From: Akkermansia muciniphila
GTDB taxonomy: Bacteria > Verrucomicrobiota > Verrucomicrobiia > Limisphaerales > SIAT01
Assembly: GCA_945900775.1 (NCBI GenBank)
Contig: CAMDJP010000010.1
Span: 1-62,379, forward strand
Reading direction: 5' to 3'
DNA: 62,379 bases
The position numbers and the translations under genes were made by a program. The notes beneath the pieces are model-generated. The model ran no database searches. It had not been told where the DNA came from and was given only the letters and a program-made list of their open reading frames with translations. Each line of letters begins with the position of its first letter. Positions within the stretch are counted from its first letter, which is position 1. Shown here piece after piece: positions 7,711-17,040 of this stretch.

Positions 7711-10110
7711 ATGCCTGTTCGCGTTTACGACATCGCCAAGAAGTTCAAGATCGAAACCAAGGTCGTCCTTGCCAAGGCCAAGGAACTTGGCATCTCTGCC
7801 GCCAAAGTTGCTTCCAGTTCCATCGACAAGATTTCTGCCGAGGAACTCGAACGCCATCTTGGGGGCGTCCCCGTTGCCGAAGAACCAGCGCCTACACCGG
7901 TCGAGCACACGCCCGTCCTGATCGTCGCCGCCCCTGAACCGCCGCCTGCCCCTGCCGCGCCGATTGAAACCAAGTCAGAACCGGGCGTTCCTGACATCGC
8001 TGGAAAGTCGGTTGAGGTCCTTGCTGAAGCCACGCCGACTCCAGACGGACCGCCGATACCCGCCGCCGCCCCTGCGTCCACTATCGGTCAGAAGGTCGGC
8101 TTCATCCAACTTGCTCCGCGCCAACCGCGCCCCGGCGAACGCCCTCCAACCGGTCGACCTCCCCTCCCCGGTCGCAGCGATTCGCCGCAAAATCGTCCCG
8201 GTGACCGTCGGGATGCCCCACGCGACCAGCGGTTTGGCGGCAACCGTTTTGCGCCAGCAGCGGCTCTGGGCAAGCCCGTCACGCCCGCTACACCTAAGTT
8301 TGTCGCGCCCACCACTGGCGAGCTGATTACGATGAAGCCACCGGTAATCGTTCGAGAGCTCGCCGAGCGACTCAAACGCAAGCCGTTCCAGCTCATCGCC
8401 GATCTAATGGAGCTCGGCGTCTTCGCCAACGTAAACCAGGCTGTTGATGAAACTATCGCCCAACGCCTCTGCGCCAAGCATGGCTTCCGGTTCGAGACCG
8501 AGAAGCGTGACCGCGGTGGCGGTCAGGTCCACGCGCCGGTCAAGAAAATCGAGCTAGACGCCGAAGACAAGCCCGAGCATCTCAAGCTCCGCCCCCCCAT
8601 TGTCACCATCATGGGTCACGTGGACCATGGCAAAACCTCCCTGCTCGACGTGATCCGAAAGGCCAACGTCGTCGCCGGCGAAGCGGGCGGTATCACTCAG
8701 CACATTGGTGCCTACACAATTTCCTTCCCGCATCCGGAGCGTAAGAAAGAGGCTCAGCAGATTACCTTCCTCGACACGCCCGGCCACGCCGCCTTCAGCG
8801 CCATGCGCGCGCGGGGCGCCAACGTGACCGACATCGTTGTGCTCGTCGTCGCCGCGAACGACGGCGTGATGCCGCAGACGCTCGAGGCCCTGAGCCACGC
8901 GCAGGCGGCCAAGACCGAGATCATCGTCGCCGTCAACAAGTGCGACCATCCCCATGCGAATCCGATGAAGGTACGCCAACAGTTGCAGGAGAAGGGCCTC
9001 GTCTGCGAGGAATGGGGGGGCAAGACCATCTTCGTCGATTGTTCCGCACTTACCAAGCAGGGCGTAGACAAATTGCTCGAATCGATTCTGCTCCAAGCCG
9101 AGGTCATGGAACTCAAGTCCAACCCTGACCGTCGGGCAAAGGGCAATGTAATCGAGTCCGGTCTTCTGCAGGGCGGCCCCACCGCCACCGTGCTTGTCCG
9201 CAAAGGCACACTCAAAGTCGGTGAAGTCATCCTTTGCGATCAGTTTTACGGTAAGGTCCGCGCGCTCATCGACGAGGAAGGCAAGCGACTCAAGGAAGCC
9301 GGACCCTCGGTTGCCGTGCGCGTGCTTGGCCTGAACGGCGTTCCCGAAGCCGGTCACGAGTTCAGCATCGTCGAGAATGAGAAAGCCGCACGCGAGGTTG
9401 CCGAGGAACGCCAACTCGATGCCAAGGCACTTGCCGAGGAAGAGCGCCGGCCCAAGGTCACGCTCGAGAATCTCTTTGCCACCATCAACGCCGAACAGGC
9501 CAAGACGCTCAAAATCGTCGTCAAAGCGGATACTCAAGGCTCCGTTGAGGCCATCGTCGAGGCGCTGAAGAAGATTGATGCGTCCAAGGTCACTCTCGAC
9601 ATCATCCACCACGCCGTCGGCACTGTGACTGAGAGCGACATCCTGCTCGCCTCCGCCTCCAAGGCCATCGTGCTCGGTTTCCACACCCGCATCGACACCG
9701 GCGTGGCCGACAGCGCCAAGCACCATGGCGTGCAGATCAAGCTCTACGCCATCATCTACGAGTTGATTGACGAGGTGAAACTCGCCATGGCCGGTCTGCT
9801 CGATCCGATTCTCAAAGAGGTCGTCACCGGCGCTGCCGAGGTGCGCCAGATCTTCGGTCTCTCCAAGGGCGGCAACGTGGCCGGTTGCTACGTTAACTCC
9901 GGCCGAATCAGCCGCGGCAAGGTCCGCGTCCTCCGCCACAAGGGTCTCATCTTCGAGGGCGTCACCCTTTCTCTCCGCCGTTTTCAGGACGAGGTCAACG
10001 AAGTCCGGTCCGGCATGGAATGCGGCATCCGGCTCGATGGCTTCAACGACTTCGAGGCGGGCGACACCGTCGAGTGCTACGCCATCGAGAAAATCCCACA
10101 ACAACTGTAA
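7711..10110 (+). CDS. infB: Translation initiation factor IF-2
   Basis: GTPase that brings initiator tRNA to the 30S subunit and promotes subunit joining. The 799 residues comprise an N-terminal IF2_N domain (1-52), a Pro/Ala-rich linker (about 55-205), a second IF2_N-type domain (about 208-262), and the G domain with GHVDHGKT at 302-309, DTPGH near 355-359 and NKCD at 409-412. Domains II to IV follow to the end. It lies 44 bp after nusA. The linker is short compared with enterobacterial IF-2, but length is within the usual bacterial range. Confidence 0.97.
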   Translation: MPVRVYDIAKKFKIETKVVLAKAKELGISAAKVASSSIDKISAEELERHLGGVPVAEEPAPTPVEHTPVLIVAAPEPPPAPAAPIETKSEPGVPDIAGKSVEVLAEATPTPDGPPIPAAAPASTIGQKVGFIQLAPRQPRPGERPPTGRPPLPGRSDSPQNRPGDRRDAPRDQRFGGNRFAPAAALGKPVTPATPKFVAPTTGELITMKPPVIVRELAERLKRKPFQLIADLMELGVFANVNQAVDETIAQRLCAKHGFRFETEKRDRGGGQVHAPVKKIELDAEDKPEHLKLRPPIVTIMGHVDHGKTSLLDVIRKANVVAGEAGGITQHIGAYTISFPHPERKKEAQQITFLDTPGHAAFSAMRARGANVTDIVVLVVAANDGVMPQTLEALSHAQAAKTEIIVAVNKCDHPHANPMKVRQQLQEKGLVCEEWGGKTIFVDCSALTKQGVDKLLESILLQAEVMELKSNPDRRAKGNVIESGLLQGGPTATVLVRKGTLKVGEVILCDQFYGKVRALIDEEGKRLKEAGPSVAVRVLGLNGVPEAGHEFSIVENEKAAREVAEERQLDAKALAEEERRPKVTLENLFATINAEQAKTLKIVVKADTQGSVEAIVEALKKIDASKVTLDIIHHAVGTVTESDILLASASKAIVLGFHTRIDTGVADSAKHHGVQIKLYAIIYELIDEVKLAMAGLLDPILKEVVTGAAEVRQIFGLSKGGNVAGCYVNSGRISRGKVRVLRHKGLIFEGVTLSLRRFQDEVNEVRSGMECGIRLDGFNDFEAGDTVECYAIEKIPQQL

Positions 10111-10137
10111 ATTGACTCAAGGATTGGAGGACGTCTA

Positions 10138-10503
10138 ATGGCTCCCCGCCGACAAGATCGTGTCCGCGAGCTACTCAAGCGCGCCGTGGGCGAAGTGATT
10201 CGTCGCGAAATCTCGGTGAACGAGGGCGGCCTCATCACGGTGAACGACGTCGGCCTCACCCCCGACCTCAAGTCTGCCACTATCTTCATCGGCATCCTTG
10301 GCGGAGTGGAGCAGAAGAAAAAGGGCCAAGCCATCCTCAACGAAAAAGCCGCGTGGCTCCAGATGCAGGTCGCTCGCGAAATCATTCTCAAGTACACCCC
10401 GCGCCTCCGCTTCGTGGTCGATGATTCCATCGAGCGCGGTAACCGCGTCCTCCAACTCCTCGACGAGCTGGACAAGAAAAATCCCTCCGACGCCTCCGAA
10501 TGA
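10138..10503 (+). CDS. rbfA: 30S ribosome-binding factor RbfA
   Basis: Small KH-fold protein that assists late maturation of the 30S subunit and the 5' end of 16S rRNA. The 121 residues have the family start (RQDRVRELLKRAVGEVIRREI) and the C-terminal RLRFVVDDSIERGNRV motif. A good Shine-Dalgarno GGAGG lies just before the ATG. The stop overlaps the start of the following DHH gene (ATGA), so the two are translationally coupled. Position between infB and truB is the canonical one. Confidence 0.95.
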   Translation: MAPRRQDRVRELLKRAVGEVIRREISVNEGGLITVNDVGLTPDLKSATIFIGILGGVEQKKKGQAILNEKAAWLQMQVAREIILKYTPRLRFVVDDSIERGNRVLQLLDELDKKNPSDASE

Positions 10504-11483
10504 AGCCCCGCCCGCAGATCATCGAGCGCATCCTCGAGGTCATCGCTGAGAGCCGCACCATCTGCGTTGTCGGTCACGTTCGTCCGGATGGCGATTGCAT
10601 CGGTTCCCAACTCGCCCTCGCCCTCGCCCTGCGCGCCGAAGGCAAGCGCGTCACCGTTTGGAATCAGGACCCCGTCCCCGCCAAGCTCCGCTTCCTCGAC
10701 CGCGAAGGCGTCCTCGCAAAGCCGAAGCGCGGCGAGAAGTTCGACCTCGTCATCGCCACCGACTGCGCCAGCTACGAGCGACTCGGCACCGTTTGCCCCT
10801 TTATCGAGTCGCGCAAGCTCCTCATCAACATCGATCATCACAGCAGCAACACCCGCTACGGCGATATCAATTGGATTTCCAGCCGCGAACCCTCCAGCGG
10901 CGAGTTGATTTACCGCCTCCTCAAATGGGCGCACTGGCCTATCACGCCGGCTATCGCCAACTGCCTTTTCACCGCCATCTCGACCGACACCGGCTCCTTT
11001 CAGTATCCCTCTACGCGCCCGACCACTTACCACACAGCCGCGGACCTCGTGAAGCGCGGCGCGGATCTGGCGAAAGTCTGCAACGAGGTCTATCAATCCT
11101 ACCCGCTCTCCCGCGCGCGTCTGCTGCGGCATGTCTTCAATAGCTTCCGCCTCACGCATGAGAACCAAATCGCCTACTTCTGGCTCAAGCAGGCCGACTA
11201 CACCCGCACCGGCGCCGAGCCGAACGACAGCGAGGGACTCATCGACCACATCCGCGACATCGAGCCGGTCGTCGTCGCCTGCGTCTTCGAGGAAGCCGGG
11301 CCCGATCTCGTCCGCATCAGCCTCCGTTCCAAGGACAGCCGCGTGAACGTGAGTCAAATCGCCCAGCAGTTCGGCGGTGGCGGCCACGTCGCAGCCGCTG
11401 GCGCGCGCATCGCCGGCAAACCATTGACCACGCAGCGACGTCTCCTCAGCGCCATCAAGCACGCGCTCGACGCAGTAAAATAG
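10500..11483 (+). CDS. nrnA: DHH/DHHA1 phosphoesterase, NrnA-like oligoribonuclease
   Basis: Predicted bifunctional enzyme that degrades very short RNA oligomers (nanoRNA) and pAp. The 327 residues carry the DHH-family metal motifs GHVRPDGDCIGS (25-36), ATDCA (86-90) and DHH at 112-114. The C-terminal DHHA1 domain contains the glycine-rich motif FGGGGHVAAAG near residue 295. Linkage to rbfA and truB is a common arrangement for nrnA homologues. The start overlaps the rbfA stop by 4 bp. A role as a different DHH phosphodiesterase is possible, but the domain layout fits NrnA best. Confidence 0.9.
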   Translation: MKPRPQIIERILEVIAESRTICVVGHVRPDGDCIGSQLALALALRAEGKRVTVWNQDPVPAKLRFLDREGVLAKPKRGEKFDLVIATDCASYERLGTVCPFIESRKLLINIDHHSSNTRYGDINWISSREPSSGELIYRLLKWAHWPITPAIANCLFTAISTDTGSFQYPSTRPTTYHTAADLVKRGADLAKVCNEVYQSYPLSRARLLRHVFNSFRLTHENQIAYFWLKQADYTRTGAEPNDSEGLIDHIRDIEPVVVACVFEEAGPDLVRISLRSKDSRVNVSQIAQQFGGGGHVAAAGARIAGKPLTTQRRLLSAIKHALDAVK

Positions 11484-12194
11484 ATGGAGACTTTCGGCGA
11501 ATTCGACGGTGCCCTTCTCGTGGACAAGCCGGCCGGCCCCACCTCGCACGATATCGTGGACATCCTCCGCGCTCACCTCGGCTTGAAGAAGATCGGCCAT
11601 TGCGGAACGCTCGACCCCGCGGCCACCGGTCTCCTGATTCTCCTTCTCGGCAAGGCCACGCGCCTCTCCGAGAAGCTGATGAGCGACGACAAGGTGTACG
11701 AAGGTTGCGTTCGCTTCGGCATCAGCACCGCCAGTTACGATGCGCAAGGGGCCGTCACCGCCAGCGCGCCCGTTCCTCCCTTCACGCTCGACCAATTGAA
11801 CTCCGCGGCCAGCACTTTCACCGGCGACCAGATGCAGGAGCCGCCGATGGTCTCTGCCGTTAAGCAGGGCGGCGTACCGCTCTACAAGCTCGCCCGCAAA
11901 GGGGTCGTGGTGGAGCGGAAATCCCGCCTCGTCCACATCTATAATTTTCACTTCACCGACTACATCGGGCCACTCGGTTGGTGCCGCGTCGCCTGCACCA
12001 AGGGCACCTACGTGCGCAGTCTCGCGCACGAGCTAGGCCAAAAACTCGGCTGCGGCGCCCATCTCCTGCACCTCCGCCGCACTGACTCCGGTAAGTTCAC
12101 CGTGGCCGACGCCATCGAAGTGGAGCAAATCATCCAGACGCCCCCGCGCGAACTCCTCACACGCATCATCCCCTTTCTCAAACTGGCGAAGTGA
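11484..12194 (+). CDS. truB: tRNA pseudouridine-55 synthase TruB
   Basis: Converts U55 in the T loop of most tRNAs to pseudouridine. The 236 residues include the catalytic motif GHCGTLDPAATGLL with the nucleophile D44, the downstream KVYEG segment, and the CTKGTYVRSLAHELG motif. Length corresponds to the short TruB form without an extended PUA tail. The ATG directly follows the TAG of the DHH gene with no spacer. Assignment is secure. Confidence 0.95.
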   Translation: METFGEFDGALLVDKPAGPTSHDIVDILRAHLGLKKIGHCGTLDPAATGLLILLLGKATRLSEKLMSDDKVYEGCVRFGISTASYDAQGAVTASAPVPPFTLDQLNSAASTFTGDQMQEPPMVSAVKQGGVPLYKLARKGVVVERKSRLVHIYNFHFTDYIGPLGWCRVACTKGTYVRSLAHELGQKLGCGAHLLHLRRTDSGKFTVADAIEVEQIIQTPPRELLTRIIPFLKLAK

Positions 12195-12197
12195 CCG

Positions 12198-13130
12198 ATG
12201 AAAATCCTCCGGCACGCCCACGAACTCGATCGAGGCTCGCGCAAAGTCTCCCTCGCCATCGGTGTGTTTGACGGCGTCCACCTCGGCCACCAACAGGTCA
12301 TCCGCCAAGCCGTCGCCGACGCTCGTCAACACGAAGGCCTCGCCGTCATTGTCACCTTCGACGCTCATCCCAACACCGTCGTCGCTCCGCAGCATCTCCC
12401 TCCATTGCTGCAAACCATCCCGCAAAAACTCCGTGCCATCGCCGCACTTGATGCAGACGCCACCTTGCTCCTCCACTTCGACGAAGCCCTCAGCAAACAA
12501 CCCGCCGAAGAATTCATCCGCCAGCTTGCACACGATCTCGTTCGGGTCGCCAGCCTCTGCGTCGGCAGCGACTTCATCTTCGGCCACCAGCGGGGCGGGA
12601 ACGTCGCGTTGCTCAAAAAACTTGGCGTCGAACTGAGCTTCGCCGTTCATGGCCTTGGCTCGGTGGCCTTGAACGGTGAAACGGTCAGTAGCACCCGCAT
12701 CCGTGAGTCCGTTCGCGGTGGCGATTTCAACGCCGCCGGGCAGATGCTTGGCCGACCGTACGCGCTCGCCGGCGAGATAGTCCATGGCGACGCCCGCGGC
12801 CGCGAACTCGGTTTCCCCACCGCGAATCTCCCAGTCGCCGGGCTCGTGCTGCCCCCGCACGGCGTCTACGCCGCCCACGCCACTGTGGCTGGTCGCATCC
12901 ATCGCGCCGCGGTGAACATTGGCCTGCGCCCCACCCTCGGCTCCCCTGCCCCGCGTTTGCTGGTTGAGGCGCACCTACTCGATTTCAGCGGTGACCTTTA
13001 CGGGCAGGAGATGGAATTAACTTTCGTCGAGAAGCTCCGCGACGAGCAGCGTTTCGCGAGCCTTGATGAGCTGCGGCAACAAATCTCACGTGATGTCGTG
13101 CGTGCCCGAGAGGTCTTCGCTCGGTTATGA
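12198..13130 (+). CDS. ribF: Bifunctional riboflavin kinase / FAD synthetase
   Basis: Makes FMN from riboflavin and then FAD from FMN in the cytoplasm. The 310 residues hold an N-terminal nucleotidyltransferase domain (IGVFDGVHLGHQQVI near 21-35, and STRIRE near residue 162-167) and a C-terminal riboflavin kinase domain (GRELGFPTANL, then RPTLG). The start is 3 bp after truB. The stop overlaps the next gene start (ATGA). The truB-ribF pairing is common in bacteria. Confidence 0.95.
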   Translation: MKILRHAHELDRGSRKVSLAIGVFDGVHLGHQQVIRQAVADARQHEGLAVIVTFDAHPNTVVAPQHLPPLLQTIPQKLRAIAALDADATLLLHFDEALSKQPAEEFIRQLAHDLVRVASLCVGSDFIFGHQRGGNVALLKKLGVELSFAVHGLGSVALNGETVSSTRIRESVRGGDFNAAGQMLGRPYALAGEIVHGDARGRELGFPTANLPVAGLVLPPHGVYAAHATVAGRIHRAAVNIGLRPTLGSPAPRLLVEAHLLDFSGDLYGQEMELTFVEKLRDEQRFASLDELRQQISRDVVRAREVFARL

Positions 13131-13480
13131 AGGTCTACCTTTACACCGGCTGCGGCACTTGTCGCAAAGCGGTGAAGTTCCTTACCGCCCGCGGCATCGC
13201 CCACGCTACCGTTCCGATCCGCGAGCAGCCGCCTACGAAAGCCGAGTTGAAGCGAATGCTCACCCACTACGGCGGCGTGGTGCGCAAACTCTTCAACACT
13301 TCTGGGCAGGATTACAAACGGTTGAACCTAAAAGAGCGTCTTCCCCAGCTGACCAAGGATGCAGCCATCGACCTCCTCGCCAGTAACGGTAACCTCGTTA
13401 AACGCCCGTTTGTTCTGAACAAAAAAGACGGTGTCGTCGGCTTCAAGGAAGAGGAATGGGCCAAGCTGATTGACCGTTAA
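13127..13480 (+). CDS. ArsC/Spx-family thioredoxin-fold protein
   Basis: Small protein of the ArsC/Spx/MgsR family. The 117 residues begin with a redox-type motif C9-G-T-C12 in the expected position after the first strand, and contain the late RPFVLN motif that in this family precedes the conserved Arg/Pro loop. It may be an arsenate-reductase-like enzyme or an Spx-like regulator; the sequence alone does not decide. The start overlaps the ribF stop by 4 bp, making it the last gene of the nusA operon. Co-location with flavin synthesis may be accidental. Confidence 0.82.
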   Translation: MKVYLYTGCGTCRKAVKFLTARGIAHATVPIREQPPTKAELKRMLTHYGGVVRKLFNTSGQDYKRLNLKERLPQLTKDAAIDLLASNGNLVKRPFVLNKKDGVVGFKEEEWAKLIDR

Positions 13481-13567
13481 TCTGTCTGAGTTGCGTTCTT
13501 CTTTCTGCTCCGTCTGTCCTCTTCTGCTATTAATGAAGGCTGGCGATGAGTCTATGCCCTCACTAGG

Positions 13568-14566
13568 ATGGGCCAGATGAATTCCGATATCAGCGCTGTT
13601 CAAAACGAGGTCCAGCGCCACAGTGAGGCCCTACAACCGCTCTTTGCCGAAATTGGCAAAGTCATCGTCGGCCAGCAATACCTCGTCGAGCGACTTGTCA
13701 TCGGCCTGCTCGCCAACGGCCACGTCCTGCTCGAAGGTGTCCCTGGTCTCGCCAAGACGCTCGCCGTGAAATCGCTCGCCGGCGGACTCAATGTGAAGTT
13801 CTCCCGACTCCAGTTCACGCCGGACATGCTGCCGGCTGACGTCATCGGTACGCAGATTTTCAATCCGCAAACCGCGGCCTTCACCACGCGACGCGGGCCG
13901 ATCTTCGCCAACCTCATTCTCGCGGATGAAATCAACCGCGCACCGGCCAAGGTGCAGAGCGCGCTGCTCGAGGCGATGCAGGAGAAGCAGGTGACCATCG
14001 GAGAGCAGACTTACCGATTAGAGGAGCCGTTCCTCGTGCTCGCCACGCAGAATCCTATCGAGCAGGAAGGGACCTATCCGCTGCCCGAGGCGCAGGTGGA
14101 TCGCTTCATGTTGAAGCTCAAGATCGGCTACCCTTCGCGCGACGAAGAGCGCCGCATCCTCGACCTCATGGCGCGCACGAGCGGCCAACCCGGTGTCATG
14201 CCGGTAATCAATGCCGCGCAAATCCTCGCCGCGCGCGAAGTCATCAACCAGATTTACATCGATGAGAAAGTGAAGGACTACATCGTGGACCTCGTCTGCG
14301 CCACGCGCGAACCGGCCCGCTACAAACTCGATCTCGCCGGCCTCATCCAACTCGGCGCCAGCCCCCGCGCCACCATCGGCCTCACCCTCGCCGCGAAGGC
14401 CCACGCCTTCCTTCGCGGACGCGCCTATGTCACGCCGCAGGATGTGAAGAGCATCGGCATGGACGTTCTTCGCCACCGCGTCGCCATCACCTATGAAGCC
14501 GAGGCTGAGGAGAAGACCAGCGAGAGCATCGTCCAGAAGATTTTTGATACCCTAGCGGTGCCGTGA
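13568..14566 (+). CDS. MoxR-type AAA ATPase of the Bat cluster
   Basis: AAA+ ATPase of the MoxR family, thought to act as a chaperone with von Willebrand partner proteins. The 332 residues have Walker A GVPGLAKT at 57-64, Walker [11 protein letters not shown] at 116-125, and the sensor segment [21 protein letters not shown] second Met at residue 4 (MNSDIS) could also serve as start. It opens a seven-gene plus-strand cluster ordered as in Bacteroides-type bat (aerotolerance) operons. An 87-bp spacer separates it from the preceding operon, so it probably has its own promoter. Confidence 0.93.
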   Translation: MGQMNSDISAVQNEVQRHSEALQPLFAEIGKVIVGQQYLVERLVIGLLANGHVLLEGVPGLAKTLAVKSLAGGLNVKFSRLQFTPDMLPADVIGTQIFNPQTAAFTTRRGPIFANLILADEINRAPAKVQSALLEAMQEKQVTIGEQTYRLEEPFLVLATQNPIEQEGTYPLPEAQVDRFMLKLKIGYPSRDEERRILDLMARTSGQPGVMPVINAAQILAAREVINQIYIDEKVKDYIVDLVCATREPARYKLDLAGLIQLGASPRATIGLTLAAKAHAFLRGRAYVTPQDVKSIGMDVLRHRVAITYEAEAEEKTSESIVQKIFDTLAVP

Positions 14567-14585
14567 GGCAAATCCCGAACGACGG

Positions 14586-15470
14586 ATGATTCCGCGCGAA
14601 ATCCTCAAGAAAATCCGCCAGATCGAGATTCGCACGCGCCGACTCGTCAGCGAGCGAACCGCGGGGCAATACCATTCTGTCTTCAAGGGACAGGGGATGA
14701 ACTTCGAGGAGGTCCGTGAATACCAGCCCGGCGACGATGTGCGCGCCATCGACTGGAACGTGACTGCACGAATGAACCATCCTTTCGTGAAGAAATTCGT
14801 GGAGGAACGCGAGTTGACCGTGATGCTCGTGGTGGATGCGAGCGGCTCGGGGCGCTTCGGCTCCGGCACGCAGAGCAAGCGCGAACTAGCCGCCGAGGTT
14901 GCCTCCGTGCTCGCCTTCTCCGCCATCCGCAATAACGACAAAGTCGGCCTCGTGCTCTTCACCGACCAGATTGAGAAATTTATCTCGCCCAAGAAAGGTC
15001 GCCGGCATGTGCTGCGCGTCATCCGCGAGATTCTCTTCTTTGAGCCGAAGCATCATGGCACCGACCTCGGTCGCGCGCTCGATTTCCTTAACCGCGTCAC
15101 CAACCACCGCGCCGTGACGGTGCTGCTCTCGGACTTCCTCTTCCCGACCCCAATCGCTCCGCTTCGTCAGACCGGACGCCGGCACGATCTCGTCGCTGTG
15201 CGCATCACCGACCGTTTCGAGCACGAGCTACCCGCGCTCGGTCGGCTCGTGCTCGAAGATGCCGAGACCGGCGAGGTGGTGGAGGTGAACACGCGCGACC
15301 TCCAGAAGCGCGCCGCCTTCGCTGAACGCCGGCGCGTGGCTGAAGGCGAACTAGAACGCACCCTTCGCGGTGCCGGCTTGGACACCATCCAACTCCACAC
15401 AAGCGAACCCTATGCCTCTGAGCTCAATCGATTTTTCGAGAGGCGGGAGAAACGCCGACTCCACGGATGA
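14586..15470 (+). CDS. DUF58 protein of the Bat cluster
   Basis: The 294 residues form a DUF58 protein, a relative of von Willebrand A domains. The family hallmark is visible near residue 45-60 (FEEVREYQPGDDVRAIDW). A VWA-like stretch follows (VMLVVDASGSGRFG), with D and S residues that resemble a metal-binding site. DUF58 proteins almost always lie beside MoxR ATPases and are presumed clients. It begins 19 bp after the MoxR gene, and its stop overlaps the next start by 4 bp. The cellular role is not established for the family. Confidence 0.9.
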   Translation: MIPREILKKIRQIEIRTRRLVSERTAGQYHSVFKGQGMNFEEVREYQPGDDVRAIDWNVTARMNHPFVKKFVEERELTVMLVVDASGSGRFGSGTQSKRELAAEVASVLAFSAIRNNDKVGLVLFTDQIEKFISPKKGRRHVLRVIREILFFEPKHHGTDLGRALDFLNRVTNHRAVTVLLSDFLFPTPIAPLRQTGRRHDLVAVRITDRFEHELPALGRLVLEDAETGEVVEVNTRDLQKRAAFAERRRVAEGELERTLRGAGLDTIQLHTSEPYASELNRFFERREKRRLHG

Positions 15471-16045
15471 ACGCCCTCGCCCAAACGACGAACGCCTTCG
15501 CTGCGGTCAGCACGAACGACATTCGCGCCATCAAACCGCCCGTCCCCATGGATGCCAGTGTCACGTGGCTCTGGTGGATGCTTGCCGCGCTGTTCGTCGC
15601 CGCCGCGATTGCAGCCCTTCTCTGGCTCATCAAAAATAAATCCACCCCAATGCTGCCCCCCGAAGCCCCGCACCACCGCGCACGCCGCAAACTCATAGCG
15701 GCACTTGAACTGCTGGGCCAACCGCGTCTTTTCTGCATCGCCGTCTCCGACACGTTGCGCCTCTATCTCGAGGAACGATTCGACTTCCACGCGCCCGAAC
15801 GCACCACCGAAGAATTCATGGCTGAACTGCGAGCCACGCCGTTACTCAATGGCGAGCAGAAGCGTTTTCTCGGGGCGTTCCTTACAGAGTGTGATCTTGT
15901 GAAGTTCGCCAAACACGAACCGGCGCGGAGTGATCTGGAGAAACTCCACGTCGCCGCGCTCCGACTCGTGACTGAGACCGAGCCACCGCCGACTGGAGCC
16001 ATCCCGCCGGTCATTGTGCCACCAATACTGAACCGTAAAACGTGA
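15467..16045 (+). CDS. DUF4381-like membrane protein of the Bat cluster
   Basis: A 192-residue protein with one membrane segment (about 32-56), a basic stretch after it (HHRARRKLIAALELL) and a soluble C-terminal part predicted on the cytoplasmic side. This pattern and its position between DUF58 and the first von Willebrand protein fit the DUF4381 family of Bat clusters. The start overlaps the DUF58 stop and its own stop overlaps the next start (GTGA). No catalytic motif is visible. The family name is less certain than for its neighbours. Confidence 0.75.
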   Translation: MNALAQTTNAFAAVSTNDIRAIKPPVPMDASVTWLWWMLAALFVAAAIAALLWLIKNKSTPMLPPEAPHHRARRKLIAALELLGQPRLFCIAVSDTLRLYLEERFDFHAPERTTEEFMAELRATPLLNGEQKRFLGAFLTECDLVKFAKHEPARSDLEKLHVAALRLVTETEPPPTGAIPPVIVPPILNRKT

Positions 16046-17040
16046 GCTTCGCACAACCATACTGGCTGTTGCTCCTCATCCTACTGCCACTGGCAGCGTG
16101 GCTCAAAGGCTACCGCGGCCCCGCATCTGCGTTCGTTTATTCCTCAACCGCGTTGCTTCGCGAAGTGATGCACTCGACCCGCTCACGGACTGGCTGGTTC
16201 CTAGCCACGCTGCGCTGGCTGGCGCTGGCTGCTGGCATCATCGCGCTGGCTGGTCCGCGTCTGCCCGAGGGCGGCGCGCGCCTCACCGCTAGTGGCATTG
16301 ACATCGTCCTCTCGCTCGACCTCTCGGATAGCATGGCGGCGGAGGATTTCGAGCGCGACGGCGAACCCATCGACCGCCTCACCATCGCCAAGGAAGTTCT
16401 CGCCGAGTTCATCAAAACCCGACCGAGCGACCGCATCGGCCTGATCGTCTTTTCTGGCTCGGCCTACATCGCCGCCGCGCCAACGCTGGACCACGATTAC
16501 CTGCTCGCGAACGTGAAGCGCTTTACCATCGACACCGTCCCCGAGGAGGGTACCGCCATCGGCTCAGGCCTTTCGGCAGCGGTGAACCGCCTGCGCGATC
16601 TGAAATCCAAGAGCAAAATTGTGATCCTGATGACCGATGGGCAGAACAACTCTGGGAAGATTCCGCCCTTGGCCGCCGCCGAAGCCGCGCAGGCACTCGG
16701 CGTGAAAGTGTACACCATCGGCGTGGGCGCACGCGGGACCGCCAAGCTCCCGCGCAAGGATCCTTTCGGCCGCAAAGTGTATGTTTCGATGAACGTGGAC
16801 ATCGACGACGATATGCTCACCAAACTCGCCACGCGCACCGGCGGCAAGTACTACCGCGCCACTAGCGCGGACACGCTGCGGCAGGTGTATGCCGAGATTG
16901 ACCAGATGGAGAAGACCACTGCGCAGGCCAAGCTCCAGCAGCGTTACCACGAGTTATTCCCGTGGTTCACCGGCGCGGCACTCGTCCTGCTGCTGCTGGA
17001 ATTGCTCCTCGCCCACACCGTCTGGAGGAAATTACCGTGA
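16042..17040 (+). CDS. BatA-like von Willebrand A membrane protein
   Basis: Membrane protein of 332 residues with a VWA domain held between membrane segments: two near the N-terminus (about 5-22 and 52-71) and one at about 308-330. The metal site D93-L-S-D-S97 (DxSxS) is intact, and the second MIDAS motif TDGQNNSG lies near residue 199. The start is GTG at 16042, overlapping the previous stop. VWA proteins of this type are thought to be assembled with help from the MoxR ATPase. The stop overlaps the next GTG start. Confidence 0.9.
   Translation: MSFAQPYWLLLLILLPLAAWLKGYRGPASAFVYSSTALLREVMHSTRSRTGWFLATLRWLALAAGIIALAGPRLPEGGARLTASGIDIVLSLDLSDSMAAEDFERDGEPIDRLTIAKEVLAEFIKTRPSDRIGLIVFSGSAYIAAAPTLDHDYLLANVKRFTIDTVPEEGTAIGSGLSAAVNRLRDLKSKSKIVILMTDGQNNSGKIPPLAAAEAAQALGVKVYTIGVGARGTAKLPRKDPFGRKVYVSMNVDIDDDMLTKLATRTGGKYYRATSADTLRQVYAEIDQMEKTTAQAKLQQRYHELFPWFTGAALVLLLLELLLAHTVWRKLP

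Noticed and set aside
16962-17036. Upstream extension of the BatB-BatC gene
   Set aside because: It lies out of frame inside BatA coding sequence; the GTG at 17037 in a GTGA overlap fits the cluster.
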